Origin: Nitrospira sp. | Lineage (GTDB): Bacteria; Nitrospirota; Nitrospiria; Nitrospirales; Nitrospiraceae | Length of the DNA stretch: 64,000 nucleotides | Assembly: GCA_030123605.1 (NCBI GenBank) | Contig: CP126123.1 | Coordinates: 62,001-126,000 of the forward strand | Direction of reading: 5' to 3' | Shown here: one piece after another, positions 9,611 through 17,055 of the stretch | Position numbering within the stretch: position 1 is the first letter of the stretch | Layout: each line of letters starts with the position of its first letter | Program-made: the position numbers and the translations under genes | Notes under the pieces: model-generated | What the model was told of the DNA's origin: nothing | What the model saw: only the letters and a program-made list of their open reading frames with translations | Databases searched by the model: none

Positions 9611-12004
9611 CTATGTCGGAAGTGCCGGTGGAGTGGTTTGTGGGTCCATCGACACGACGAATCGGTTGACGGTCCAGTTGGGGTCAATCGTGGGACGGCC
9701 TCGCCACCATACGTTCTGTACGACTGCTTTGTTGCCCGCCGTCCATTCGAAGGTCACGTCGCCGATGTTGTTGGCTTTGATCACGTGAGACTTCTCCACC
9801 GTCCAGAGTGTCTCGGGGGCGACCAGCGCCATTTCATCCAGTTGGTCATCCAATGTCGGCTGAGCGCGATCGGGTACGACGAACGGAGTGTGATCGGCCG
9901 GGCGATCGGGGGCTACCGGTTCGAGCGTATAGCGCCACTCGGGGGCCGGGTTCATTTTGGGCTCACGCGCGCCCGGTTGGTATTCCATCATCCAGGGGCT
10001 CTGTTTGAAGCGCCAGGGCGAGGTGTTGGGCTCGGAGATCCACGTGAGCGCCGGCTTGTCTTTCCACCCGGCCCAGTGCCGGATACGTTCGTCCTTTAAC
10101 GGCACCACGGTCGGATTGACCCACTTGCAGGGGCTGCTGACCAGTTGCGCCACGACACCTTCGACCGGATCTGCAGTTACTCCGAACGGGGTTCGACTCC
10201 AATACTGCATGCGCATGCAGAAACTACGATGCACATCTCCCGACAAAATGACGACACGGGTTTGGCGCTTTCCGCCGACGAGGTGGGGTGCCCGGTGCAT
10301 GGCATGTGCCATCAACTGTTCGAACCCTGTCGTTTGCGGTTCGTACTTGGCTCCATATTCGGGACCGTAGTCCTGCAATCGAAGAAAGGAGAACAAAGAC
10401 GGAAGCTGGAGTTGAAACAGCGTCAACAGTTTGATCGCCAGGCGGAGGAGCTGAAGCAGGAGAAAGATGGGATGCAACCACAGAATGAGGCGGACCACGC
10501 CGGAGTGCCACTCGCTGGCCACCAACTCGCCCGTACTGATCCCGGGCAGTTCGATGGCGACATTCGAGACCACAATCAGGGAGCACTCGGTTTCGGGGTA
10601 GGCCGCCCGATCTATCTGCTCTCGAAGACCGCCTTCCGAGAGAATGCTGGCGTTTCTGAACTTGTCCGGGTAGGAGCGCCACATGTAGGTGTCGAGCACG
10701 ACGATGCTGAGACCGGGGCAGGGAACTGTGTAGTCCCATCGTATGACGTCGGGGCCGTGAAAACGAGCCCAGTCACGTCCGCTCTTAAAATCGTCTTCGC
10801 CGGGTAGGCCTAGATGGTTGATGAGACGAGCGAGTGGTTCCGCAGGAGACACGGTTCCCGCCCGTTCTGCTTGGGACCAGTCCGAGACGGCGGTGAGGAG
10901 CGCTTGGCCCGGCCCGGTCTCGTATCGATCCGGCGTGTTGCCCCATCCCTGACAGAGCGCATAGGCGGCTAACGCATCTTGGTAGACCCGCCGCCCCATC
11001 GGTTTGGCCAAGACCGATTCCACCCATTCGGCTGTAATATTCCAACTGTTCGACAACTCATGATCGTCGAAGATCATATAGGTCGCGATGTTGGCGAATG
11101 CGCGGCGCACGGCCGGGAGCGTGCCCCGAAAGTCGAAGGCTTTTTTCTGATAGTCGAGATCGTCGGGCCATAGAGAGTCTGCGAATGCGAGGAGATGGAG
11201 GGCCAACGATTCTCCGATGCCGAAGAGGTGTCGAAGAGAGGGCCAAGGACCGGTATTGCTGAGCCCGGCATCGTCGAGCGCATATTCCCATCGCACACCG
11301 GACATCTCGCTGATCTTTTTATCGACACCCGGCATCGTTTCATCCCAACCGAGGAGTGTGGCGGCCGCATCCAGGACCACCTCAAAACAAGCCCGTTCAC
11401 ACCCGTCGTTGTAAATGTTGTCGCCGGTCAGGAAGAGCATATGGGGGCGACGGTCGTTGCCTCGGAACGCCTGCCGGAGAATGTGGTCTGCCGCTTCGAG
11501 GGCATCACTGTGTTCACCCGCGATCTTGCGACAGGAGCCGTGGAGCAGCCGTAGGTCGTCGAGTGAGGCCGGAGGGAGGACGAAGCTTGGTCGCGCGGGA
11601 CCGCCGTCGCCGGCATAGGTCAGTTTGGCGCGAGCCTCGTCGGACGTGGCGGCGACGATGCGCGGGGCGAGCAGGTCGCTGCCGTTCGGAATGTCGTCGC
11701 TCCCGCCGCTGTGGTCGAACGTGAGGTTGTATTGATAAGGTTTTCCCGCAGTGAACGGGGTGCCGGGCTTTGCCGTGACACAGGCGATGTGCAGATTGGA
11801 GCCGACCGGCACTGTGTCCCGCTCGCCGCTGGCCACAACAGGACCGCCTGGCGCATCTCCATCGTAAACCTCCAGTCTGATACGCCGCGGACGTCGCAGC
11901 GCCACCCACGCGGTGGCACCGGTTGGCTCAACCCGTCGAACGATCGGACCTGCTAATACCAATGGAAGCCCGTTCAACCGGTCTTTGAGCGGTGTGAAAC
12001 TCAT
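9611..12004 (-). CDS. PhoD-like metallophosphatase, no Tat signal
   Basis: The product has 797 residues from ATG 12004. The PhoD-type metal-binding motifs occur in order: HGSC (155-158), GDNIYND (194-200), DDHE (313-316) and SGDVH (588-592). The N-terminal ~130 residues look like the beta-sandwich that precedes PhoD catalytic domains (VRRVEPTGATAWVALRRP). Known PhoD enzymes are Tat-exported phosphodiesterase/phosphatases, but no twin-arginine signal or other leader is visible here. An unusual feature is a hydrophobic insertion at ~503-540 between the third and fourth motifs, long enough to dip into or cross a membrane. This is the first gene of the five-gene operon; about 520 bp without a convincing gene lie upstream and probably hold the promoter. 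The substrate cannot be told from sequence. Confidence 0.88.
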   Translation of the reverse strand: MSFTPLKDRLNGLPLVLAGPIVRRVEPTGATAWVALRRPRRIRLEVYDGDAPGGPVVASGERDTVPVGSNLHIACVTAKPGTPFTAGKPYQYNLTFDHSGGSDDIPNGSDLLAPRIVAATSDEARAKLTYAGDGGPARPSFVLPPASLDDLRLLHGSCRKIAGEHSDALEAADHILRQAFRGNDRRPHMLFLTGDNIYNDGCERACFEVVLDAAATLLGWDETMPGVDKKISEMSGVRWEYALDDAGLSNTGPWPSLRHLFGIGESLALHLLAFADSLWPDDLDYQKKAFDFRGTLPAVRRAFANIATYMIFDDHELSNSWNITAEWVESVLAKPMGRRVYQDALAAYALCQGWGNTPDRYETGPGQALLTAVSDWSQAERAGTVSPAEPLARLINHLGLPGEDDFKSGRDWARFHGPDVIRWDYTVPCPGLSIVVLDTYMWRSYPDKFRNASILSEGGLREQIDRAAYPETECSLIVVSNVAIELPGISTGELVASEWHSGVVRLILWLHPIFLLLQLLRLAIKLLTLFQLQLPSLFSFLRLQDYGPEYGAKYEPQTTGFEQLMAHAMHRAPHLVGGKRQTRVVILSGDVHRSFCMRMQYWSRTPFGVTADPVEGVVAQLVSSPCKWVNPTVVPLKDERIRHWAGWKDKPALTWISEPNTSPWRFKQSPWMMEYQPGAREPKMNPAPEWRYTLEPVAPDRPADHTPFVVPDRAQPTLDDQLDEMALVAPETLWTVEKSHVIKANNIGDVTFEWTAGNKAVVQNVWWRGRPTIDPNWTVNRFVVSMDPQTTPPALPT

Positions 12005-12523
12005 CGGTCGAAACTCTCTGCAGGTGCGACTCGAATGAACGGGTGTTGCCGGTTCGCGAATCGATGCCGTGAACGTGCCGGAACTGGCCGAAAGCGTGTA
12101 TGATGCGCGATGGCGGGTGGCGTCGGCATCGCCGAAACCTACGCCGCTCTCACATTTCTGTCAACCGTAAGGACGCGTGAGAATACGTGTATTGATGCGG
12201 GAGGGCAGTTGTGGGGGTTTTGCTCGGCGCAGAATCTTCCCTCAACTCAGCGGCGACGATTCGGTGGACGAGGAGTTGTCTGTGAGGGCGAGGCGGTGAT
12301 GCGAGGAGCGATGGGGAAAGTGCTTGCTGATAGCCTGTGGTCGAAGGCGTGGGGGCGAGGGGACGCACCACGCACGACACTGTCTATAGCGACCGTCACG
12401 TGGCGGAAAGTCCTCGCAAACAAAGACTCCCGACCCCTTTTGTCCGAACGGTTGCCGCGCTTATGCGGATCGGCCTCAGCATTGTTCGGCCCCATAGATC
12501 GGTGACGAAGCGAGGTAACGATC
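12005..12523. other. Intergenic region, no convincing gene
   Basis: The divergent spacer between the five-gene operon and the orphan gene. An open frame of 131 codons (12110-12505, plus) has no recognisable similarity and unconvincing composition. A weak attC-like pair of boxes, TCCGAAC (12443-12449) and GTTCGGC (12484-12490), lies just before the next gene. Promoters for both directions are expected here but I cannot assign them. Confidence 0.5.
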
Positions 12524-13225
12524 ATGAGTGAAGCACAGGGCACAGCAGCTGCAATCTTGCTCGGTTATTTCGAAGACTTTCTTCGAGCGCTAGCAAACGC
12601 GTTGGGCGTCGCGGAAAAGCTATCAAAGCTGGTACCAGACAAGAGGAATAAACGCCTCTTTGAAGACGTGCTTGAGCCGATACATGAAAAGCTACTAGAA
12701 GTGCATACCCAGTATCTAGCCATCTTTAACTGGTTTTCGAACCAGCTTCCTATGGCGATAGGAGACAAGGAATGGCTGCATAGCACTACACGAGAGTTGC
12801 TGAATAAAGACCAAGTGGCAATTGAAATTGGTGCGCTCAAACGAGACTTTGAGAAGCGTGCAGGTGAATTCAACGGCTTGCGCACCTCTCTACGCGCTCA
12901 CGCTGAGTCATACATCAGACACTTTGATCCTGGTTCTCCTGAACGCGGCTTTATTTGGGCGACGATCGAATATTTTCTCCGACGTGACTTTGCCAATCAG
13001 ACTGAAGAGCGCCTAATTGCAATGGCAGACATGATTGCAGATGAGGGTAGTCACTCTCTTTTGAGCACGCCGGTTTCTGGTGTGTTGAACCGAATTTCCG
13101 AGGAGGAAGACCCGACAGTCATTGGCCAAATCGTAGACTTGGAAAAGATAGAGCTTGCAAAACGTTTCTCTGACGTTTCGCGATGCTTTTATCATGCAAA
13201 ACGGGAACTTCTAAGGTTGAAATGA
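12524..13225 (+). CDS. Orphan hypothetical protein, possible integron cassette gene
   Basis: The product has 233 residues, starting at ATG 12524 behind a GAGG ribosome-binding site (12509-12512). It is predicted mostly helical, with heptad-like stretches (residues ~20-60 and 95-130) and an acidic C-terminal half. There is no signal peptide, membrane span or enzymatic motif, and I do not recognise the family. Its codon use is AT-richer than that of its neighbours, which points to transfer. An attC-like palindrome begins 23 bp after the stop, and a GTTCGGC heptamer lies 34 bp before the start. That is the geometry of a promoterless integron gene cassette, though no integrase is visible in the window. 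Function unknown. Confidence 0.7.
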   Translation: MSEAQGTAAAILLGYFEDFLRALANALGVAEKLSKLVPDKRNKRLFEDVLEPIHEKLLEVHTQYLAIFNWFSNQLPMAIGDKEWLHSTTRELLNKDQVAIEIGALKRDFEKRAGEFNGLRTSLRAHAESYIRHFDPGSPERGFIWATIEYFLRRDFANQTEERLIAMADMIADEGSHSLLSTPVSGVLNRISEEEDPTVIGQIVDLEKIELAKRFSDVSRCFYHAKRELLRLK

Positions 13226-13248
13226 AAGCGAGTATCTATGAGCATATT

Positions 13249-13320
13249 GCCGAACAAGGCGCTCCAGCCGACCGCTCCACCGCTGCGCGGTTTCGCGTCG
13301 GCTGAGCTTTTGCGTTCGCC
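13249..13320. repeat. attC-like palindromic site (72 bp)
   Basis: Outer boxes: GCCGAAC (13249-13255) and GTTCGCC (13314-13320), close to RYYYAAC/GTTRRRY. Inner boxes: GCTCCAGCCGAC (13261-13272) and GTCGGCTGAGC (13297-13307), complementary except for one missing base. This is the asymmetry seen in integron recombination sites. It follows the stop of the orphan gene. Translated in frame it gives the NKALQPTAPP string often mis-annotated as an N-terminus. Confidence 0.6.
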
Positions 13321-13339
13321 GACACGAGCAGTGCAACTC

Positions 13340-13729
13340 ATGCGTCACCCTAATCAATTTACGGTCAACGATGCCTGGATCGGTTTTCGGATCAATGATG
13401 CGGCTCTTGTCACGGAACGAGACGGCGACTTTGATTGCCTCGCCTTGATGGACGCGGCGAGTTGCTACATTGTCGGTATGGAAACCTATTCCGCCCGGGC
13501 CACAGGTCCGTCCAAGCCAGAGTCGCGCCGGTTGCTGCAATCAGGGCACAGTCGCGCAGGCACCTTGCCTTCGAAACTGTTTGTGACGGAAGGACAGGTT
13601 CCAGATGAGTTGTGTCAGGAAGCCGCTCGCCTCAACATCGAGGTAGTCACTGTTCCGGAGGATGAACTGCTCGTGTTCATCGGCGAAGCACGTCACGGGT
13701 TTAAAGAACGGTTCGGGAGCACACAGTGA
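13340..13729 (+). CDS. Small conserved protein of unknown function
   Basis: The product has 129 residues from ATG 13340 (MRHPNQFTVNDAWIG). An in-frame start at 13238 would add 34 residues, but those are only a translation of the attC-like repeat, so the inner ATG is preferred. No strong ribosome-binding site is visible at either. The sequence looks like a compact soluble alpha/beta protein (INDAALVTERDGDFDCLALMD, then LPSKLFVTEGQVPDEL). The C-terminal third (IEVVTVPEDELLVFIGEARHG) is also well formed. I do not recognise a catalytic motif or a named family. It precedes a decayed gene whose remnant begins right after its stop. Function unknown. Confidence 0.6.
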   Translation: MRHPNQFTVNDAWIGFRINDAALVTERDGDFDCLALMDAASCYIVGMETYSARATGPSKPESRRLLQSGHSRAGTLPSKLFVTEGQVPDELCQEAARLNIEVVTVPEDELLVFIGEARHGFKERFGSTQ

Positions 13730-14118
13730 CCGCCGCTCGCTCGAGTCACCTTCACTTCTGATTTCTTCAAACCCATTTCAGGTGAGGAGGAGCAGCCCAA
13801 TCCCGGGTGTTATGGCCAAGCCTTGGTGCACTGGCTGGCCGATCGGCTGCGGGAGCGTGGGGTATCCGTGGAAGGAGTTATCCCGGAAGATTTTGGCTGG
13901 GTGGTGATGATCTCGCGCCAGCCATTTTGCTGTGGCTGGCTTGCAGCAACACGGATGGGAACACAACCGAATGGACGGTCTATCCCGTCACAGAGTTGTC
14001 GGTGTTGCAGCGCTTCTTCAAACGTGTTGACCCTGCCCCCGAGCTCGAATGATTGAGGTCCCACCTTGCCGAGCTTGTGCCGTCAATTCCTGGTGTCACG
14101 AATATTGTGTGAGAGTGA
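13730..14118 (+). pseudogene. Decayed hypothetical gene (frameshift plus two nonsense changes)
   Basis: In one frame 13739-13928 reads as a coherent protein (ARVTFTSDFFKPISGEEE, then GVIPEDFGWVVMISRQPF). The reading continues in another frame (LLWLACSNTDGNTTEWTVYPV), which needs one extra base in the T run at 13925-13928. That frame then meets TGA at 14050-14052 and continues sensibly (LRSHLAELVPSIPGVTNIV). A second TGA at 14110-14112 sits where a Trp codon would give a natural ending IVWE and stop. No start codon is left in frame. I do not know the family name. The lesions could in part be sequencing error, but three in one short gene argue for genuine decay. Confidence 0.65.
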
Positions 14119-14238
14119 ATACCTAGGGCTCGCCGTCTCAGGACCAACTAAGCGCGGGCCTCTCGCCGCCGACGAGACCATATCCCTCTGGACCACGAAC
14201 CATTTGACTGATCCCTCCAGACCCTTTATCGTCGCGCC

Positions 14239-14826
14239 ATGGGCTTGGACGAGATTCTCTTTCGTGGCATCAACGGCATGGCCGGACAGTCGGGTGCGCT
14301 GGACTGGCTGATGGTGGAATTGGCCAAGCCGGGTAATCTGCTGTATCCGACCCTGCTCGCCGCGGCCTACTGGGTTTGGGTCAATTGGCGTGAATGTGTG
14401 ATCGGCGGGGCGATGTTGGCGGGCGTGGTTGGCGCGACGGATGCGCTGGGGACGCAGCTCAAGGGGCTGGTACAGCGTCCGCGTCCCTGCGTGACGCTTG
14501 TCGACGTGCATCAATTGCTCGGCTGCGGCGGCGCGTTTTCTTTTCCCTCCAACCATGCGGCTAACACAGCGGCGGCGGCCGCCTTCTTTCAAGTCCTGTA
14601 TCCGCGATCGGGCTGGATCAGTTGGCCCCTCGTCACGGCGGTCGGCCTCTCCCGCGTCTACGTCGGCGCCCATTACCTGACCGATGTGATCGGCGGGTGG
14701 GTGGTCGGTGGATTGCTTGGCGCGGGGGCCGCCTGGATGTTGCGTCGTTGGTCTCGTTTCCGTCCGGCTCGCGCCGGTGCCCCATCTGAACCCGCTCCTC
14801 AGACTTCCGCCGAATCCATTTTCTGA
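14239..14826 (+). CDS. PAP2-family membrane phosphatase
   Basis: The product has 195 residues from ATG 14239. The three signature motifs of the PAP2 / type 2 phosphatidic acid phosphatase superfamily are present: K75-x6-RP (KGLVQRPRP), PSNH (103-106) and SR-x5-H-x3-D (SRVYVGAHYLTD, S138-D149). Five or six hydrophobic segments place it in the inner membrane with the active site facing the periplasm. Candidate substrates by family are undecaprenyl pyrophosphate or lipid phosphates; the sequence does not decide. The Pro/Ala-rich tail is short. The gene ends inside the 3' end of the convergent CobW-type gene, a 28 bp overlap. Confidence 0.9.
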   Translation: MGLDEILFRGINGMAGQSGALDWLMVELAKPGNLLYPTLLAAAYWVWVNWRECVIGGAMLAGVVGATDALGTQLKGLVQRPRPCVTLVDVHQLLGCGGAFSFPSNHAANTAAAAAFFQVLYPRSGWISWPLVTAVGLSRVYVGAHYLTDVIGGWVVGGLLGAGAAWMLRRWSRFRPARAGAPSEPAPQTSAESIF

Positions 14827-15800
14827 TGCGGTTCCGAGGCGAGGCAGGCGAGCAGGGACTTGCGACAGAGTTCCTGGTCGAAGCCCCGTCCGATCAACAC
14901 CACCACATGGTCCGGTTCATCGAGCAGCATGACGGGGGCAATCGTGTCGGTACGAGGAGGAAAAAACTGAAACTCTTGCAGTTCGGGTTCCCCTGCGAAG
15001 CGAAAAAAACCCTTCGCTCGTTCCATTCCTTCAGGCAGAGATTTCGTCCACTCTATGAACTTTTTCCGATCGAGCGGCTTCGGTAGCCGCACCGTGGTCA
15101 CCATGGGGTGCATGGGATGATGGGGTGCCCGAGCCTCGCGCCTGCCGTCCGCAGCGGGCAATTTTCCGAACGAGACGTTCGTCGGAATGGTACGTGTCGC
15201 GGGTGCTGCGAGCAGGGCCGCCACGTCGAGCCGGGCGTGATTGGTTTCCCACAGGCGGCCGTACGGATTCAGGCGCGTGATGGTTTGGCGAAACTGTTCC
15301 CAATGGCCCGGGATGTAGAGGTCACGCTTGTTCAGGATCACATCATCCGCGTACCGGATGGCGTTGCGCGTGACGAGTTCCGCCATGCCGGTTTCCGGCA
15401 GCGGCACGGGATGCAGCATGGCAAAAATCCGTTCGAGCTTCGCAATCCGTGAGACGTAGACATCCGTCACGGCGTCCACGACTTCCGCTGGATCGGCCAT
15501 GCCGGAGCATTCCAAGACGATCACGGTGGATTCGTAATCCTGCACCAGTTGGGTGATGCTCCAAGCCAGGTCATCTTTGGTGTCGCAACAGATGCAGCCG
15601 CCGGCGAGGTTCAGGACCTGTTCCGCGATTGTGCCGGCGCGCGGGCCGTCGATGCTGACTTCGCCTGCCTCGTTCATGAGCACCCCGACCCTATGCCCCT
15701 GACTGTTCCAGAATTCGAGGAGGCGCATGAGCAGGGTGGTCTTGCCCGCGCCGAGCGATCCGCAAAGGATGTAGAAGGGGACAGGCAGTGTCTGCGTCAT
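14799..15800 (-). CDS. CobW/COG0523-type metal-chaperone GTPase
   Basis: The product has 333 residues from ATG 15800; 19 further in-frame codons upstream have no family character. The P-loop GSLGAGKT spans 14-21. The CXCC metal-binding motif follows (GGCICC, Cys69, Cys71, Cys72). ECSGMADP forms the Walker B/switch region and NKRD the base-specificity motif. The C-terminal half has the mixed fold typical of CobW_C. Members of this family deliver Zn, Co or Fe to client proteins using GTP. The next gene on the same strand encodes a cation-diffusion metal transporter, compatible with a metal role though not proof of one. The exact metal is unknown. Confidence 0.9.
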   Translation of the reverse strand: MTQTLPVPFYILCGSLGAGKTTLLMRLLEFWNSQGHRVGVLMNEAGEVSIDGPRAGTIAEQVLNLAGGCICCDTKDDLAWSITQLVQDYESTVIVLECSGMADPAEVVDAVTDVYVSRIAKLERIFAMLHPVPLPETGMAELVTRNAIRYADDVILNKRDLYIPGHWEQFRQTITRLNPYGRLWETNHARLDVAALLAAPATRTIPTNVSFGKLPAADGRREARAPHHPMHPMVTTVRLPKPLDRKKFIEWTKSLPEGMERAKGFFRFAGEPELQEFQFFPPRTDTIAPVMLLDEPDHVVVLIGRGFDQELCRKSLLACLASEPHQKMDSAEV

Positions 15801-15915
15801 GAGCGCTATTCTATCTGCTGGAGTCGAGTCCGGGCTAGCAGGCTGTTGAAAAACCATTCCACGGCCTTGAAAGATCGAACCGCAGTGCGTCGCGAGTAGG
15901 ATCAGAAGCGCTCAC

Positions 15916-16037
15916 AGGATGTTCAAAAAGGCCGTTCAGCGCGGCCGCAGCGAGGGAAGAGGCGAATCGTACTCTGGGCCGTACGGTGAGCCTCTGAACG
16001 ATGCGAGAACAAAGCTGGCGGACTTTTTCAACATCCT
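15916..16037. repeat. Intergenic imperfect palindrome, family copy 1
   Basis: Begins AGGATGTTCAAAAAG and ends CTTTTTCAACATCCT, complementary ends of a long hairpin with a GTAC-containing centre. It lies 2 bp beyond the stop of the minus-strand CDF gene and may terminate it. A related copy is at 27838-27958. A partial end (AGCAGGCTGTTGAAAAA) is at 15836-15852. Confidence 0.75.
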
Positions 16038-16038
16038 G

Positions 16039-16980
16039 CTAGTGATGGCTGTGCAGGACTTCCGACGCGGGATGTTGCGCGGCGAGGTGGTTGAGGTCGC
16101 AGTGGACGGCGTCGGGATGGCAGCACTGGGTTTCGAGTTGAATCGTGACGTGTTTGATGCCGTACTCGGTGACGACGTGATTCCGTATGGTATGGAGCAG
16201 CTCGTTCGTCAGGGCTGCATCATCCCCCTCGACCTGCACGTGCGTGGTCATCATGATCAGGCGCGGTTCGACCGCCCAGATGTGCAGGTCATGAACGTTC
16301 TTCACGCCGGGAATGGATTCGATGGTGGCCGCGACCTGGGCGGGGCTGACACCGGGCGGTGTCGATTCCAGCAATACTTCAAGCGATTCCTTAAAGAGCG
16401 GCCAGGCCCCCTTGAGGATCGCGATGACGACCAAGAGGCTGACCAGCGGGTCCAGAATCGACCAGCCGGTCAACAGGATGGTCCCTCCGCTGACGACGAC
16501 GCCCAACGATACCCATGCATCGGCCAACATGTGCCAGAAGGCGCTGCGGATGTTGAGGTCATCCTTCGCCCCATGCTGGAGGAGCAGGGCGATCGAGAGG
16601 TTGGCGGCAAAACTCACCAGCGCGATCAGCATCACCCATCCGCCGGGAACCGGCACAGGAGTCATGAGCCGTTTGGCGCTCACAAGTGTGATACCGACGG
16701 CGGTGAGCAGCAGGATGAAGGAATTCAAGAAGGCGGCCACGATGCCGGCCCGGTGATAACCGAACGTCCGGCTGTCGGTCGCAGGCCTGGCCGTCAGGAC
16801 ATGCGCATATAGGGCGAGGAAGAGAGAGCCTTGATCAACCAGGTTGTGGCCGGCGTCCCCGATCAACCCGATGCTGTTTGTGAGAAAGCCTCCGGCAAAC
16901 TCGGCGATGATGATGACCGCGTTGACTGCGAGCGCGATCCTCAATCGAGAGCGGAGTTCGTGGTAGGTGTGGGAGACCAT
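16039..16980 (-). CDS. Cation diffusion facilitator (CDF) family metal transporter
   Basis: The product has 313 residues from ATG 16980 (MVSHTYHELRSRLRIALAVN). An upstream in-frame TTG at 17016 is less likely, as CDF proteins usually open with a His-containing stretch just before the first helix. Six transmembrane segments are evident. The two intramembrane metal sites appear as H45-x3-D49 (AGHNLVD) and H150-x3-D154 (FWHMLAD). A cytoplasmic ferredoxin-like domain follows, and the tail is rich in Cys and His (CCHPDAVHCDLNHL, SHH). By family it exports Zn2+ or a similar divalent cation in exchange for protons. The stop codon abuts a large palindrome, a probable terminator. It follows ftsH by 75 bp and may share its transcript. 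Confidence 0.92.
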   Translation of the reverse strand: MVSHTYHELRSRLRIALAVNAVIIIAEFAGGFLTNSIGLIGDAGHNLVDQGSLFLALYAHVLTARPATDSRTFGYHRAGIVAAFLNSFILLLTAVGITLVSAKRLMTPVPVPGGWVMLIALVSFAANLSIALLLQHGAKDDLNIRSAFWHMLADAWVSLGVVVSGGTILLTGWSILDPLVSLLVVIAILKGAWPLFKESLEVLLESTPPGVSPAQVAATIESIPGVKNVHDLHIWAVEPRLIMMTTHVQVEGDDAALTNELLHTIRNHVVTEYGIKHVTIQLETQCCHPDAVHCDLNHLAAQHPASEVLHSHH

Positions 16981-17055
16981 TCTTATCAGTGTCTCACGTG
17001 AACCTGACAAGGGCAAGGACTGCGCGGCATTCGCGGGAAGGTCGGAGGTTCGGCG

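Noticed and set aside
8355-9788. Long plus-strand open frame (~477 codons) opposite giant gene A
   Set aside because: Antisense shadow of a gene with clear operon spacing. It crosses the start region of that gene and the end of the phosphatase gene.
12110-12505. Possible 131-codon gene upstream of the orphan gene
   Set aside because: No recognisable similarity, unconvincing composition and overlap with the presumed promoter region; recorded only as part of the intergenic entry.
13238-13339. N-terminal extension of the small conserved protein starting NKALQPTAPP
   Set aside because: This is the translation of the attC-like palindrome, not protein-coding sequence; ATG 13340 gives the coherent start.
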